64,000 bases of DNA from Massilia litorea (GTDB lineage Bacteria; Pseudomonadota; Gammaproteobacteria; Burkholderiales; Burkholderiaceae_D). The DNA lies in NCBI RefSeq assembly GCF_015101885.1, contig NZ_CP062941.1:1860001-1924000 (forward strand), written 5' to 3'. The position numbers and the translations under genes were made by a program. Positions 56,610 through 64,000 of the stretch are shown one piece after another; position 1 is the stretch's first letter; each line of letters starts with the position of its first letter. Under the pieces are notes generated by a model, which was not told where the DNA came from, searched no databases, and saw only the letters and a list, made by a program, of their open reading frames with translations.

Positions 56610-57899
56610 ATGGGCGACCAGAACGCGCCACGCCTGTCCGGCGTGGCGGTTTTCTTCTACGTGTTCCTGCCGTTCGCGCTGGGACACTACCTGTCCTCGC
56701 TGCTGCGCAACGTGAACGCCGTGCTGGCGCCCGACCTGGTCGGCTCGATCGCGCTCACGCCGGGGCAACTGGGCCTGCTCACCAGCGCCTTCTTCTTCGC
56801 CTTCGCGCTGGTGCAGCTGCCGGTCGGGATTGCGCTCGACCGCTACGGGCCGCGCAAGGTGCAACTGCTGCTGATGCTGGTGGCGGCCGTCGGGGCCCTG
56901 CTGTTCGCGCGCGGCCAGGGCTTCGGCCAGCTGGTGCTGGCGCGGGCGATCATGGGCCTGGGCCTGGGCGGCTGCTTCATGTCGGCCGTGAAAGCCATCT
57001 CGACCTGGATCGCACCGGGCAAGCTGCCTTCGGTGCACGGCTACCTGATCGCGGTCGGCGGCCTCGGTGCGGCATCGTCGACCATGCCGGTGCGCATGGC
57101 GCTCGAATACACGGACTGGCGCGGGCTGTTCGTGCTGCTGGCGGCATGCATCGCCGCCAGCGGTGCCCTGATCTGGCTGTTCGCGCCGCGCAGCGCGGCA
57201 TCCACCGGCAACCGCCCGCCGATGCTGTCCTCGATCCTCAGCGTCTACCGCACGCCCGCGTTTCGCTCGACCATTTCCCTGGTCCTGCTGCCGCATGCGG
57301 TGTTCTTCGGGATCCAGGGCCTGTGGATCGGGCGCTGGCTGGCGGACGTGGCGCGCTTTCCGAACGATGCCGTGGCCTACCTGCTGTATCTCGGCATGGC
57401 GGCCGTCATCTTCGGGGCGATCGCGGTGGGCATGATCACCGAATGGGCGGGCCGGCGCGGCGTGACGCCGCTCGACGTCGCCGGCGCCGGGATTGCCCTG
57501 TTCGTGCTGGTGCAGGCGGCTTTCGTGTTCGGCTACAAGCCGAGCTTCCAGCTGCTGTCGGTGCTGTTCACGCTGGTGGGCACGATCACCGGCATCGAAT
57601 ACGCGATCGTTGCCCAGAGCATGCCGCGCGAGCTGACGGGCCGCGCCGCGACCTGCCTGAACCTCCTGATTTTTGTCGGCGCCTTCCTGATGCAGGCCGG
57701 GTTCGGGCTGGTGGTCGGGCTGTGGCATCCGGACGGCGGCGGGCATTATCCGGCCTTGGCGTACCAGGTGGCGTTCGGGGTGCTGGTGCTGCTGCAGCTG
57801 CCCGGACTGGTCGGCTACGCGCGGCGGCGATTTGCGTCTTGCCCAGCTCCCGACCCGGCCGCGCCGGCGGACATCGAGGAGGCGCGCACACCCGCCTGA
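56610..57899 (+). CDS. MFS transporter
   Basis: A 429-residue major facilitator with 12 predicted transmembrane helices. It has the loop 2-3 signature [12 protein letters not shown] and a glycine-rich helix 4/5 region ([21 protein letters not shown]). The substrate is unknown. It lies 24 bases after the KamA-family gene and is probably co-transcribed, so it may move that enzyme's substrate or product. The start has no clear ribosome site; the preceding bases carry a short ACCCGG repeat. Confidence 0.85.
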   Translation: MGDQNAPRLSGVAVFFYVFLPFALGHYLSSLLRNVNAVLAPDLVGSIALTPGQLGLLTSAFFFAFALVQLPVGIALDRYGPRKVQLLLMLVAAVGALLFARGQGFGQLVLARAIMGLGLGGCFMSAVKAISTWIAPGKLPSVHGYLIAVGGLGAASSTMPVRMALEYTDWRGLFVLLAACIAASGALIWLFAPRSAASTGNRPPMLSSILSVYRTPAFRSTISLVLLPHAVFFGIQGLWIGRWLADVARFPNDAVAYLLYLGMAAVIFGAIAVGMITEWAGRRGVTPLDVAGAGIALFVLVQAAFVFGYKPSFQLLSVLFTLVGTITGIEYAIVAQSMPRELTGRAATCLNLLIFVGAFLMQAGFGLVVGLWHPDGGGHYPALAYQVAFGVLVLLQLPGLVGYARRRFASCPAPDPAAPADIEEARTPA

Positions 57900-57994
57900 G
57901 CGGCGCATGTGCCATGGACGGAATCGAGCGGAACGGTCTTGTCTTATTCGCTACAATGGGCCGACCCGTCCTTCGATTCCGTCCAGGAGACATC

Positions 57995-59311
57995 ATGCGC
58001 TTTCGCTCGTCCTCCCTCGTGGCTGCCGCCGCGTTATTCACCCTCTCTGCATGCGGCGACAAATCCACGCTCCCGGTCGGCGCCGGTGTCGGGCCTTCGC
58101 CGACCCTGCCGGAGCCGAAGAAAAGCCTGATCCCGACGGTCGACATCGCGCCGGCCAAGGGCTGGAACGGCGCCAGGCCGCTTGCCGCCCAGGGCCTGGA
58201 AGTGAGCGCACTGGCGAGCGGCCTGGATCACCCGCGCTGGCTCCACGTGCTGCCCAACGGCGACGTGCTGGTGGCCGAGACCAACGCGCCGGAGCGTCCG
58301 GACGACAAGAAGGGGATTCGGGGCTACATCATGGGCAAGGTGATGGCGAAGGCCGGCGCCGCCGTCCCGAGCGCCAACCGCATCACCCTGCTGCGCGACA
58401 CGGATGGCGACGGCGTGGCAGACGTGCGCAGCGTCTTCCTGAAGGGACTGTATTCGCCCTTCGGCATGGCGCTGGTGGGAGACATGCTGTACGTGGCGAA
58501 CGCGGACGGCATCGTGCGCTTCCCGTACAAGGAAGGCGCGACCGAGATCACGGCCGCGCCGCAGAAGGTGGCGCCGCTGCCGGGCGGGTCGCTCAACCAC
58601 CACTGGACCAAGAACATCATCGCCAGCAAAGACGGCAGCAAGCTGTACGCGACCGTCGGCTCGAACAGCAATGTGGCCGAAAACGGCATGGAGAACGAGG
58701 TCAATCGCGCGGCGATCCTCGAAGTGGACCTGAAGAGCGGCAGCACGCGCCTGTTCGCTTCGGGCCTGCGCAATCCGAACGGCATGGCCTGGGAACCGCA
58801 GACCGGTACCCTGTGGACGGTCGCCAACGAGCGCGACGAGATCGGAAGCGACCTGGTGCCCGACTATCTCACTTCGGTGAAGGAGGGCGCCTTCTACGGC
58901 TGGCCCTACAGTTACTATGGCCAGCACGTCGACGAACGGGTGAAACCGCCGCGTCCGGACCTGGTGGCGAAAGCGATCGCTCCCGACTACGCCCTCGGCG
59001 CCCACGTCGCCGCGCTGGGCCTTACGTTTGCCGAAGGCGCGAAGCTCGGTCCCGCCTATGGCAGCGGCGCCTTCATCGGCCAGCACGGCTCCTGGAACCG
59101 CACGCCGCTGTCGGGCTATAACGTCGTGTTCATCCCCTTCGCCGGCGGCAAACCGAACGGCAAGCCGGTCGAGGTGCTGACCGGATTCGTCGACAAGAAC
59201 GGCGATGCGCGCGGGCGGCCTGTGGGTGTGGCGATCGACAAGGCAGGCGCGCTGCTGGTGGCCGACGATGTCGGCAATGTCATTTGGCGCGTGCGGCCGG
59301 CGGCGAGGTAG
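57995..59311 (+). CDS. L-sorbosone dehydrogenase-like (PQQ-dependent sugar dehydrogenase family) lipoprotein
   Basis: A 438-residue lipoprotein (lipobox TLSAC near residue 18) with a six-bladed beta-propeller of the glucose/sorbosone dehydrogenase family: [106 protein letters not shown]. Family members oxidise sugars or aldoses in the periplasm with PQQ; no PQQ biosynthesis gene is in the window, and the substrate is inferred. AGGAGA precedes the ATG at 57995. Confidence 0.87.
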   Translation: MRFRSSSLVAAAALFTLSACGDKSTLPVGAGVGPSPTLPEPKKSLIPTVDIAPAKGWNGARPLAAQGLEVSALASGLDHPRWLHVLPNGDVLVAETNAPERPDDKKGIRGYIMGKVMAKAGAAVPSANRITLLRDTDGDGVADVRSVFLKGLYSPFGMALVGDMLYVANADGIVRFPYKEGATEITAAPQKVAPLPGGSLNHHWTKNIIASKDGSKLYATVGSNSNVAENGMENEVNRAAILEVDLKSGSTRLFASGLRNPNGMAWEPQTGTLWTVANERDEIGSDLVPDYLTSVKEGAFYGWPYSYYGQHVDERVKPPRPDLVAKAIAPDYALGAHVAALGLTFAEGAKLGPAYGSGAFIGQHGSWNRTPLSGYNVVFIPFAGGKPNGKPVEVLTGFVDKNGDARGRPVGVAIDKAGALLVADDVGNVIWRVRPAAR

Positions 59312-59334
59312 ATTCTCGATCGTTCGCGAACGAA

Positions 59335-59667
59335 TTACGAACAACTATCGACGAACCACAAGGGCACCGAGGTCCACGCAATCCCCGCGAACGCCAGCAG
59401 CGCCGTGAGCGCCGCCGCCCAGTCCAGCAGGGCCGTACCCTCGTCGCCGCCGCCAAGCGTGCGCCGGCCACGCCACGCCAGCGCCGCGCAGATCGCCAGC
59501 GCGACGATCGTCATCAGGGCCAGCGGCAGCCGGTGCGGACTGCCCGGGGCGAACCCGGCCGGGCTGCACTGGCCCGCCACCAGCACATAGCTGCCGGCGA
59601 AATGCGCGGCCCAGACCAGGAGCGGCAGGGTACCGCGAATGAGCTTCGTGAAGAACCGTTCGCGCAT
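59335..59667 (-). CDS. Small membrane protein, last gene of the oxidase operon
   Basis: A 110-residue protein with three predicted transmembrane helices (TLPLLVWAAHFAGSYVLVAGQC, LALMTIVALAICAALAW, LTALLAFAGIAWTSVPLWFV). It starts three bases after the stop of the fused CoxA/CoxC gene. I do not recognise a named family; its place suggests a small subunit or assembly factor of the oxidase. The end DSCS may matter for metal or disulfide chemistry but is unproven. Confidence 0.65.
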   Translation of the reverse strand: MRERFFTKLIRGTLPLLVWAAHFAGSYVLVAGQCSPAGFAPGSPHRLPLALMTIVALAICAALAWRGRRTLGGGDEGTALLDWAAALTALLAFAGIAWTSVPLWFVDSCS

Positions 59668-59670
59668 CGA

Positions 59671-62187
59671 TCACTCCATCAGCAAGGGAACGCCATGCAC
59701 CGCCAGCGCCAGGGCGATGCCCTGCAGCGTCGTGTAATGCCAGATCAGCGCCGTGTTGTCGAGCGTCGCACGGCTGGCCGGGGACAGGCGGCCGCTCCAT
59801 GCGCGCGCCGCCAGATAGGGGCCGGCCAGTGCCAGCACGATCACGTGCAGGCCCTGGTAGCTTAGCAGCGCCGCGATCGTCGCGCTCCATGCCATCGTGC
59901 GCGGCGCCAGGCCTGCCAGTTGATAACCGTGCAGGTCGACCAGGAAGCTCGCCAGGACGCAGCCGGTCGCCGCGAGCGCCAGCCAGGGCAGGCGCCGTTT
60001 GCCGAGGCTGCGCCCGGCCCACAGCATCAATCCCGAGCCGGCAAGCAGCAGGGCGCCCGCGATCAGCGGCCAGCGCAGCGCCGGCAGGCTGGCCGAAGGC
60101 GGAGGACACACCTCGAGACGCATCGAGATGTGGATATAGGCGAAGACGAAGGAAGCGAAAATGGTCGCGTCCACCACCAGCATGATGATCGTCGCCCACC
60201 AGGAGTGCGAAGCCGTGCCGCGCGCGCCCACGGGCAGCACCAGCGTGTCCGAAACGCGCGCTTCGGTCATGGATGGCTTCCTGTCCGAACCCCACAGCCA
60301 GATCACGGTCGCGACGATCGCCGCGATGCCGCAGATCCAGGCCGTCACGTTCATCTTGACCGTCAGCAGCAGGAAGAAGCCCGCAGTGCCGGCCGCCGCG
60401 ATGAAGGGCAGCCAGCTGTCGCCCGGCAGGATCAGCAGATACGTCGGCTTACCCGCGACCGGGCTGGTGGCGATCGTCTCGCGTCCGCCGCTCACCGTGC
60501 CGGGCAGGTAGTGCTGGCCTGCCTCCACCTGTTCGGCAAGGCCCGGCTGGTCCCATAAGGGATCGGCGGATCGTACTTCCGGGATGCTGCGCGTCGCGTA
60601 GTCTTCCGACGGCAGCCATTCGAGGGTCGAGGCATTCCAGGGATTGCCGACCGGCTGCCCGGGCCGGCGCAGCGTGCGCACGGTATCGACCAGGAACACG
60701 ACAACCCCGAGCGCCAGCATGAAGGCGCCAATCGTGGATGCCATGTTCAAGCCGTCCCAGCCCATCCCGGCTGGATAGGTATACACCCGGCGCGGCATGC
60801 CCAGCAGCCCGGTGACGTGCATCGGGAAGAAGGCAATATTAAAACCGCCGAACATCAGCCAGAACGCCCATTTCGCCACCCGCTCCGACAGGCGCTGGCC
60901 CTTGATCAGCGGCAGCCAGTAGTACAGGGCCGCGAACACCGGGAATACCATCCCGCCGACCAGCACGTAATGCAGGTGGGCGACAATAAAATACGTGTCG
61001 TGCGCCTGCCAGTCGAAGGGCAGCAGCGCCACCATCACGCCCGTCAGGCCGCCGAGGACAAAGATGAACATGAAGCCGGCCAGGAACAGGGCCGGCGCCG
61101 TCATCGTGATCTTGCCGCGCCAGAGCGTGGCGATCCAGGCAAACACCTGGATCGCGGTCGGCACCGCGACCGCCATGCTGGCGGCCGAGACGAAACTCAT
61201 CGTCATCACGCCCAGGCCGGCCGTGAACATGTGGTGCGCCCACAGCGCAAAGCTGAAGAAGCAGACGACCACCAGCGCCACGATGATCGCTTTTCTCCCG
61301 ACCAGGGCGGTGCCGGCAATCGTCGGGATCATGGTCGAGACCATGCCGGCGGCGGGCAGGAAGATGATGTAGACCTCGGGGTGGCCGAAGAACCAGAACA
61401 GGTGCTGCCACAGGATCGGATCGCCCCCGCGCTCGCCGATGAAGAAGGGCCAGTCGAAGGCGCGCTCCATCTCCAGCAGGGCGGTGCCGGCGATGATGGC
61501 CGGGAAGGCGAACACGATCATCACGGCGACCACCAGCATGGCCCAGGCATATACCGGCATGCGAGAGAGCGTCATGCCCGGTGCGCGCGTAAACAGGATG
61601 CCGACGATCAGTTCGATGGCGCCGGCGATCGCCGAGATCTCGATGAAGCCGATCCCGAGCAGCCAGAAGTCGGCGTTCAGCCCCGGCGAATACTGTTTAC
61701 CCGTCAGCGGCGGGTACATGAACCAGCCGCCGTCGGGCGCGAGGCCGAAGAACAGGGTACAGAAGAAGGCCAGGCCGCCAATCGCATACGCCCAATAGGC
61801 GTAGGCCGACAGGCGCGGGAAGGGCAGATCCCGCGCGCCCAGCATGTTCGGCAGCAGGTAGACGGCCAGCGCTTCGACGATGGGAATCGCGAACAGGAAC
61901 ATCATCACCGTGCCGTGCATGGTGAAGATCTGGTTGTAGCTGCCGGCCGCGAGCAGCGTGTTGTCGGGCACGGCCAGCTGGGTGCGCATCATCAGGCCGA
62001 GGATCCCGGCCAGCAGGAAGAACAGCAGGGCGGTGCCGATGTAGAGCAGGCCGATATTCGTGTTGTTGACGCTGGTGAGAAAGCGCAGGCCGGTCGGCGT
62101 GCGCCAGGTTTTCTCCAGCCGCGCCAGCTCGTCGGGAGGGCGGGGCAGGGAGCTCGGTAGTGTCGCTTTGCCGATAGTCGTCGTCAT
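59671..62187 (-). CDS. Cytochrome c oxidase subunit I fused to subunit III
   Basis: An 838-residue inner-membrane protein. The subunit I part (1-530) has the heme a ligands His91 and His406, heme a3 ligand His404, and CuB ligands His269, His318 and His319, with Tyr273 in GHPEVY positioned for the His-Tyr crosslink. Glu271 and Asp120 of the D channel are present. At the K channel the usual Lys (PTGIKIF) is replaced by Gln346 (VPTAIQVFAW). The C-terminal 200 residues (from SHSWWATIIMLVVDATIFASFVFAY) are a subunit III. It reduces O2 to water and pumps protons, taking electrons from CuA of CoxB. It overlaps coxB by 4 bp. Confidence 0.93.
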   Translation of the reverse strand: MTTTIGKATLPSSLPRPPDELARLEKTWRTPTGLRFLTSVNNTNIGLLYIGTALLFFLLAGILGLMMRTQLAVPDNTLLAAGSYNQIFTMHGTVMMFLFAIPIVEALAVYLLPNMLGARDLPFPRLSAYAYWAYAIGGLAFFCTLFFGLAPDGGWFMYPPLTGKQYSPGLNADFWLLGIGFIEISAIAGAIELIVGILFTRAPGMTLSRMPVYAWAMLVVAVMIVFAFPAIIAGTALLEMERAFDWPFFIGERGGDPILWQHLFWFFGHPEVYIIFLPAAGMVSTMIPTIAGTALVGRKAIIVALVVVCFFSFALWAHHMFTAGLGVMTMSFVSAASMAVAVPTAIQVFAWIATLWRGKITMTAPALFLAGFMFIFVLGGLTGVMVALLPFDWQAHDTYFIVAHLHYVLVGGMVFPVFAALYYWLPLIKGQRLSERVAKWAFWLMFGGFNIAFFPMHVTGLLGMPRRVYTYPAGMGWDGLNMASTIGAFMLALGVVVFLVDTVRTLRRPGQPVGNPWNASTLEWLPSEDYATRSIPEVRSADPLWDQPGLAEQVEAGQHYLPGTVSGGRETIATSPVAGKPTYLLILPGDSWLPFIAAAGTAGFFLLLTVKMNVTAWICGIAAIVATVIWLWGSDRKPSMTEARVSDTLVLPVGARGTASHSWWATIIMLVVDATIFASFVFAYIHISMRLEVCPPPSASLPALRWPLIAGALLLAGSGLMLWAGRSLGKRRLPWLALAATGCVLASFLVDLHGYQLAGLAPRTMAWSATIAALLSYQGLHVIVLALAGPYLAARAWSGRLSPASRATLDNTALIWHYTTLQGIALALAVHGVPLLME

Positions 62188-63125
62188 TTCAGCTGCTCCA
62201 GCCAGGCGGCCAGGGCGTGCAGCGCCTCGCCGTCGATGTCGAGGGCGGCCGGCATGCGCGCGCCCGGCTTGATCGCTTGCGGATTGGCGATCCAGCCGGC
62301 CAGCGTGCCGCGGTGATTCTGCAGGGTGCCGGCGGCAATATGCATGCGGCCGCCCACGTGGGTCAGGTCCGGGCCCAGGCGCGCGCCCTCGGCCACGCCG
62401 CGGACCGTATGGCAGCTCTGGCAGCGCTGCTCGAGAAAGGCGGCGCGGCCGCGTTCGATCAATGCCTTATCCGGCGCCCTGGCCGGCTGCGCCTCGCGCG
62501 CCAGCCAGGCGTCGAATTCGGCGGGCGCCATGGCGACCACGTGCAGCGCCATGCGCGCGTGCTGCTCGCCGCAGTATTCGGCGCACTGGCCGCGGTAGAT
62601 CCCGGGTTTGTCGGCATGCAGGGTGAGGCCGGTGACGCGTCCCGGTACCGTATCCATCTTGCCGTTCAGGGACGGCACCCAGAGGCTGTGGATCACGTCC
62701 GTCGACGTCAGGCCCAGGTAGACCGGGCGTCCCGTGGGAATGCGGATCTCGTTGGCGCTGACGATGTCGCGCCCGCTGGCCGGATCGCGGTAACGCACCT
62801 CCCACCACCACATTTTCGCGGTGACGCCGATACTCATCGCCCCGCGCGAGGTTTGCGGCGACAGGTGCGCGCTGCGCCAGGTGCTCCAGACCAGCAGCGC
62901 GGTGAGCACCACGACCGGGAAGGCAATGCCGGCGCCGGCGATCCACCAGCGCGTCGAGGCGTGGCGCGCATCGCGTCGCAGGCTGAGTACCATCAGCGCC
63001 ATGACGGCAACAAAAATGACCGCGCCGCCGCCGAACAGCACCCAGGCCAGATGCGCGATGATGGCCGCGTCGGGACTGGCCGGGTGCAGCACCGACTGCA
63101 GCGGAAGGTTCATCGTTCCCGTCAT
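62184..63125 (-). CDS. coxB: Cytochrome c oxidase subunit II with C-terminal cytochrome c domain (caa3 type)
   Basis: A 313-residue subunit II: two transmembrane helices (about 20-48 and 60-82) and a cupredoxin domain with CuA ligands His146, Cys181, Glu183, Cys185, His189 and Met192 (CAEYCGEQHARM). A fused class I cytochrome c follows with CQSCH (Cys235, Cys238, His239) and a Met in GARMPAAL. The fused heme makes it a caa3-type oxidase that accepts electrons from soluble or membrane cytochrome c. The ATG at 63125 overlaps the stop of the upstream cytochrome gene (ATGA). Confidence 0.94.
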   Translation of the reverse strand: MTGTMNLPLQSVLHPASPDAAIIAHLAWVLFGGGAVIFVAVMALMVLSLRRDARHASTRWWIAGAGIAFPVVVLTALLVWSTWRSAHLSPQTSRGAMSIGVTAKMWWWEVRYRDPASGRDIVSANEIRIPTGRPVYLGLTSTDVIHSLWVPSLNGKMDTVPGRVTGLTLHADKPGIYRGQCAEYCGEQHARMALHVVAMAPAEFDAWLAREAQPARAPDKALIERGRAAFLEQRCQSCHTVRGVAEGARLGPDLTHVGGRMHIAAGTLQNHRGTLAGWIANPQAIKPGARMPAALDIDGEALHALAAWLEQLK

Positions 63126-63514
63126 TGCAGCGTGAACAGGTAGGCCGCCATATGGCGCGCTTCCTGGGGCGAGACGCCCAGGTCGGGCATGCCGGTGCCG
63201 GGTTTCATGGCCGGCGGGTTGTCGAGCCAGCGGGTGAGATTGTCCGCCGTGTTCGGGATGCCCCCTGCGATATAGCTGCGCCGCCCGAACTGGGCCAGGG
63301 GCGGTCCGGCATCGCCGACTGCGCCCGGCACCTCGGGAATCGCGTGGCAGGCCGTGCACTGGTAGTGCGCCATCAGGCGCTGGCCTTGGGCCGGATCGCC
63401 GCCGCTCACCTTTTTCGGCACGTCGCGCTCGCCGCAGCCGGCCAGCAATGCCGCGCACATGCCGGCAAGGCAGAGCGCACGGGACAATGCGAGGAGGTGA
63501 AAGTGATTGCGCAC
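63122..63514 (-). CDS. Cytochrome c lipoprotein, first gene of the oxidase operon
   Basis: A 130-residue lipoprotein (lipobox ALLAGC) with one class I heme site, CTACH, and a likely axial Met in KPGTGMPDLGVS. It lies upstream of coxB and overlaps it by 4 bp, so it is probably an electron donor or part of the oxidase. The GTG at 63514 is preferred because it begins a normal lipoprotein signal (RNHFHLLALSRALCLAGMCAALLAGC). An ATG at 63568 would add 18 residues (ILFLLYYIEPSASSDSI). Neither start has a strong ribosome site. Confidence 0.8.
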   Translation of the reverse strand: MRNHFHLLALSRALCLAGMCAALLAGCGERDVPKKVSGGDPAQGQRLMAHYQCTACHAIPEVPGAVGDAGPPLAQFGRRSYIAGGIPNTADNLTRWLDNPPAMKPGTGMPDLGVSPQEARHMAAYLFTLQ

Positions 63515-63604
63515 AATTGAATCCGATGAAGCCGATGGCTCTATATAATACAAGAGAAACAATATCATTTTTTCAACAGTGCGCACCCCAGCCAGCCACG
63601 ACCC
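63515..63604. promoter_or_regulatory. AT-rich divergent promoter region of the oxidase operon
   Basis: Ninety bases between two divergent cytochrome genes, much richer in A/T than the surroundings. It contains TATAAT at 63544-63549 on the plus strand and TATTAT/TATATA on the minus strand. No -35 at ideal spacing was found for either; an FNR or similar box was not recognised. Confidence 0.4.
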
Positions 63605-64000
63605 ATGCCTTCGAACCGGACTCGCCTGATCCTGAAAACCGCTGCCGCCACGCTGGTGCTGTCGGGCCTGGCCGCCGCCGTCGCCGGCACCGTCGTCATG
63701 CGCGCCGGCTGGTACGACATCGGGGCCACCGCCCAGCACCTGCAGCCCGTGTATTCGCTGCTCGAACTGGGCATGCGCTACTCGGTGCGCAATCATTCGA
63801 GTGAGGTCAAGGTGCCCCCGCTGGGTGCGCCGCAGCAGGTGCAGCGCGGGGCGCAGGTCTTCAACGCCCAGTGCGCCCAATGCCATGGCGGCCCCGGTTT
63901 TGCCCAGGCGAAGATCGGCCAGAGCATGCAGCCCCTGCCTGGCCCCCTGGTCGACGCCAGCGCGCGCTGGCAGCCGCGCGAGCTGTACTGGATCACCAAG
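63605..64000 (+). CDS. Cytochrome c family protein, 3' end outside the window
   Basis: The frame stays open to the window end (132 codons). It starts MPSNRTRLILKTAAATLVLSG, an N-terminal membrane anchor or signal (helix about 9-32), and carries a class I heme site CAQCHGGPG near residues 92-100. It then reads QSMQPLPGPLVDASARWQPRELYWITK, as in membrane cytochromes c that accompany oxidases. It is divergent from the oxidase operon and likely feeds electrons to it. The gene is cut off before the axial Met region. Confidence 0.75.
   Translation, partial: MPSNRTRLILKTAAATLVLSGLAAAVAGTVVMRAGWYDIGATAQHLQPVYSLLELGMRYSVRNHSSEVKVPPLGAPQQVQRGAQVFNAQCAQCHGGPGFAQAKIGQSMQPLPGPLVDASARWQPRELYWITK

Overview
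The window is GC-rich and almost fully coding. Its gene content fits a betaproteobacterium of the order Burkholderiales, most likely Oxalobacteraceae (Massilia/Duganella type): a stand-alone second IF-1 gene, trxA next to rho, a type-B L31, a five-step HutF/HutG histidine pathway, a caa3-type oxidase, and many GGDEF/EAL/HD-GYP and hybrid-kinase signalling genes. That placement is inferred from gene families and order; no marker gene was compared with a database. No transposase, phage gene, integrase or CRISPR array is visible.

Layout. 0-3.3 kb: the end of a hybrid histidine kinase translationally coupled to a REC-PAS-GGDEF-EAL-REC regulator. 3.3-7.0 kb: thiL and maeB, divergent, separated by a tandem double-hairpin repeat. 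7.1-10.5 kb: gmd, an rmd-like reductase and a GT4 glycosyltransferase (GDP-deoxyhexose/rhamnose cassette). 10.5-17.1 kb: an HD-GYP regulator and a large MHYT hybrid kinase, a family-3 solute-binding protein, and a membrane diguanylate cyclase. 17.3-23.0 kb: tRNA-Leu(CAA), a two-TM protein, a GT39 enzyme, rpmE2, rho, trxA and a lone receiver. 23.1-27.8 kb: hutC, ada, a subclass B3-like metallo-beta-lactamase and an exported amidohydrolase.

27.8-35.3 kb: the hut operon hutU-hutH-hutG-hutF-hutD-hutI, which turns histidine into glutamate, ammonia and formate. A HutC-like operator lies inside the spacer of its promoter. 35.4-38.5 kb: a small basic protein, an orphan terminator (possible sRNA), a GNAT/EamA pair, a glycine-zipper lipoprotein and an Mpo1-like protein. 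38.6-46.8 kb: a LysR gene divergent from a five-gene unit (small secreted protein, degenerate alpha/beta hydrolase, RND adaptor, RND pump, outer-membrane channel). It resembles the llpE-containing CeoAB-OpcM/BpeEF-OprC loci of Burkholderia.

46.9-49.7 kb: a family-6-type DNA glycosylase, then a damaged head-to-head pair (DeoR-family regulator without its DNA-binding half, and a NUDIX-DUF4406 fusion without its first residues), a probable structured RNA with its own terminator, and infA2. 49.8-55 kb: a transglutaminase-like/TPR lipoprotein, an HDOD protein, a 3-methyladenine glycosylase, a chemoreceptor and a secreted Cache protein. 55-59.3 kb: a KamA-family radical SAM protein, an MFS transporter and a sorbosone-dehydrogenase-like lipoprotein. 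59.3-64 kb: a caa3-type oxidase operon (cytochrome c, CoxB with C-terminal heme c, fused CoxA/CoxC, small membrane protein), divergent from a cytochrome c gene cut by the window end.

The most unusual points are the degenerate hydrolase plus small secreted protein in the efflux operon, the double gene truncation near 47.99 kb, the unassigned RNA upstream of infA2, the possible sRNA near 35.9 kb, the operator-in-promoter of the hut operon, and two kinds of palindromic intergenic repeat. I did not find a clearly new multi-gene system.
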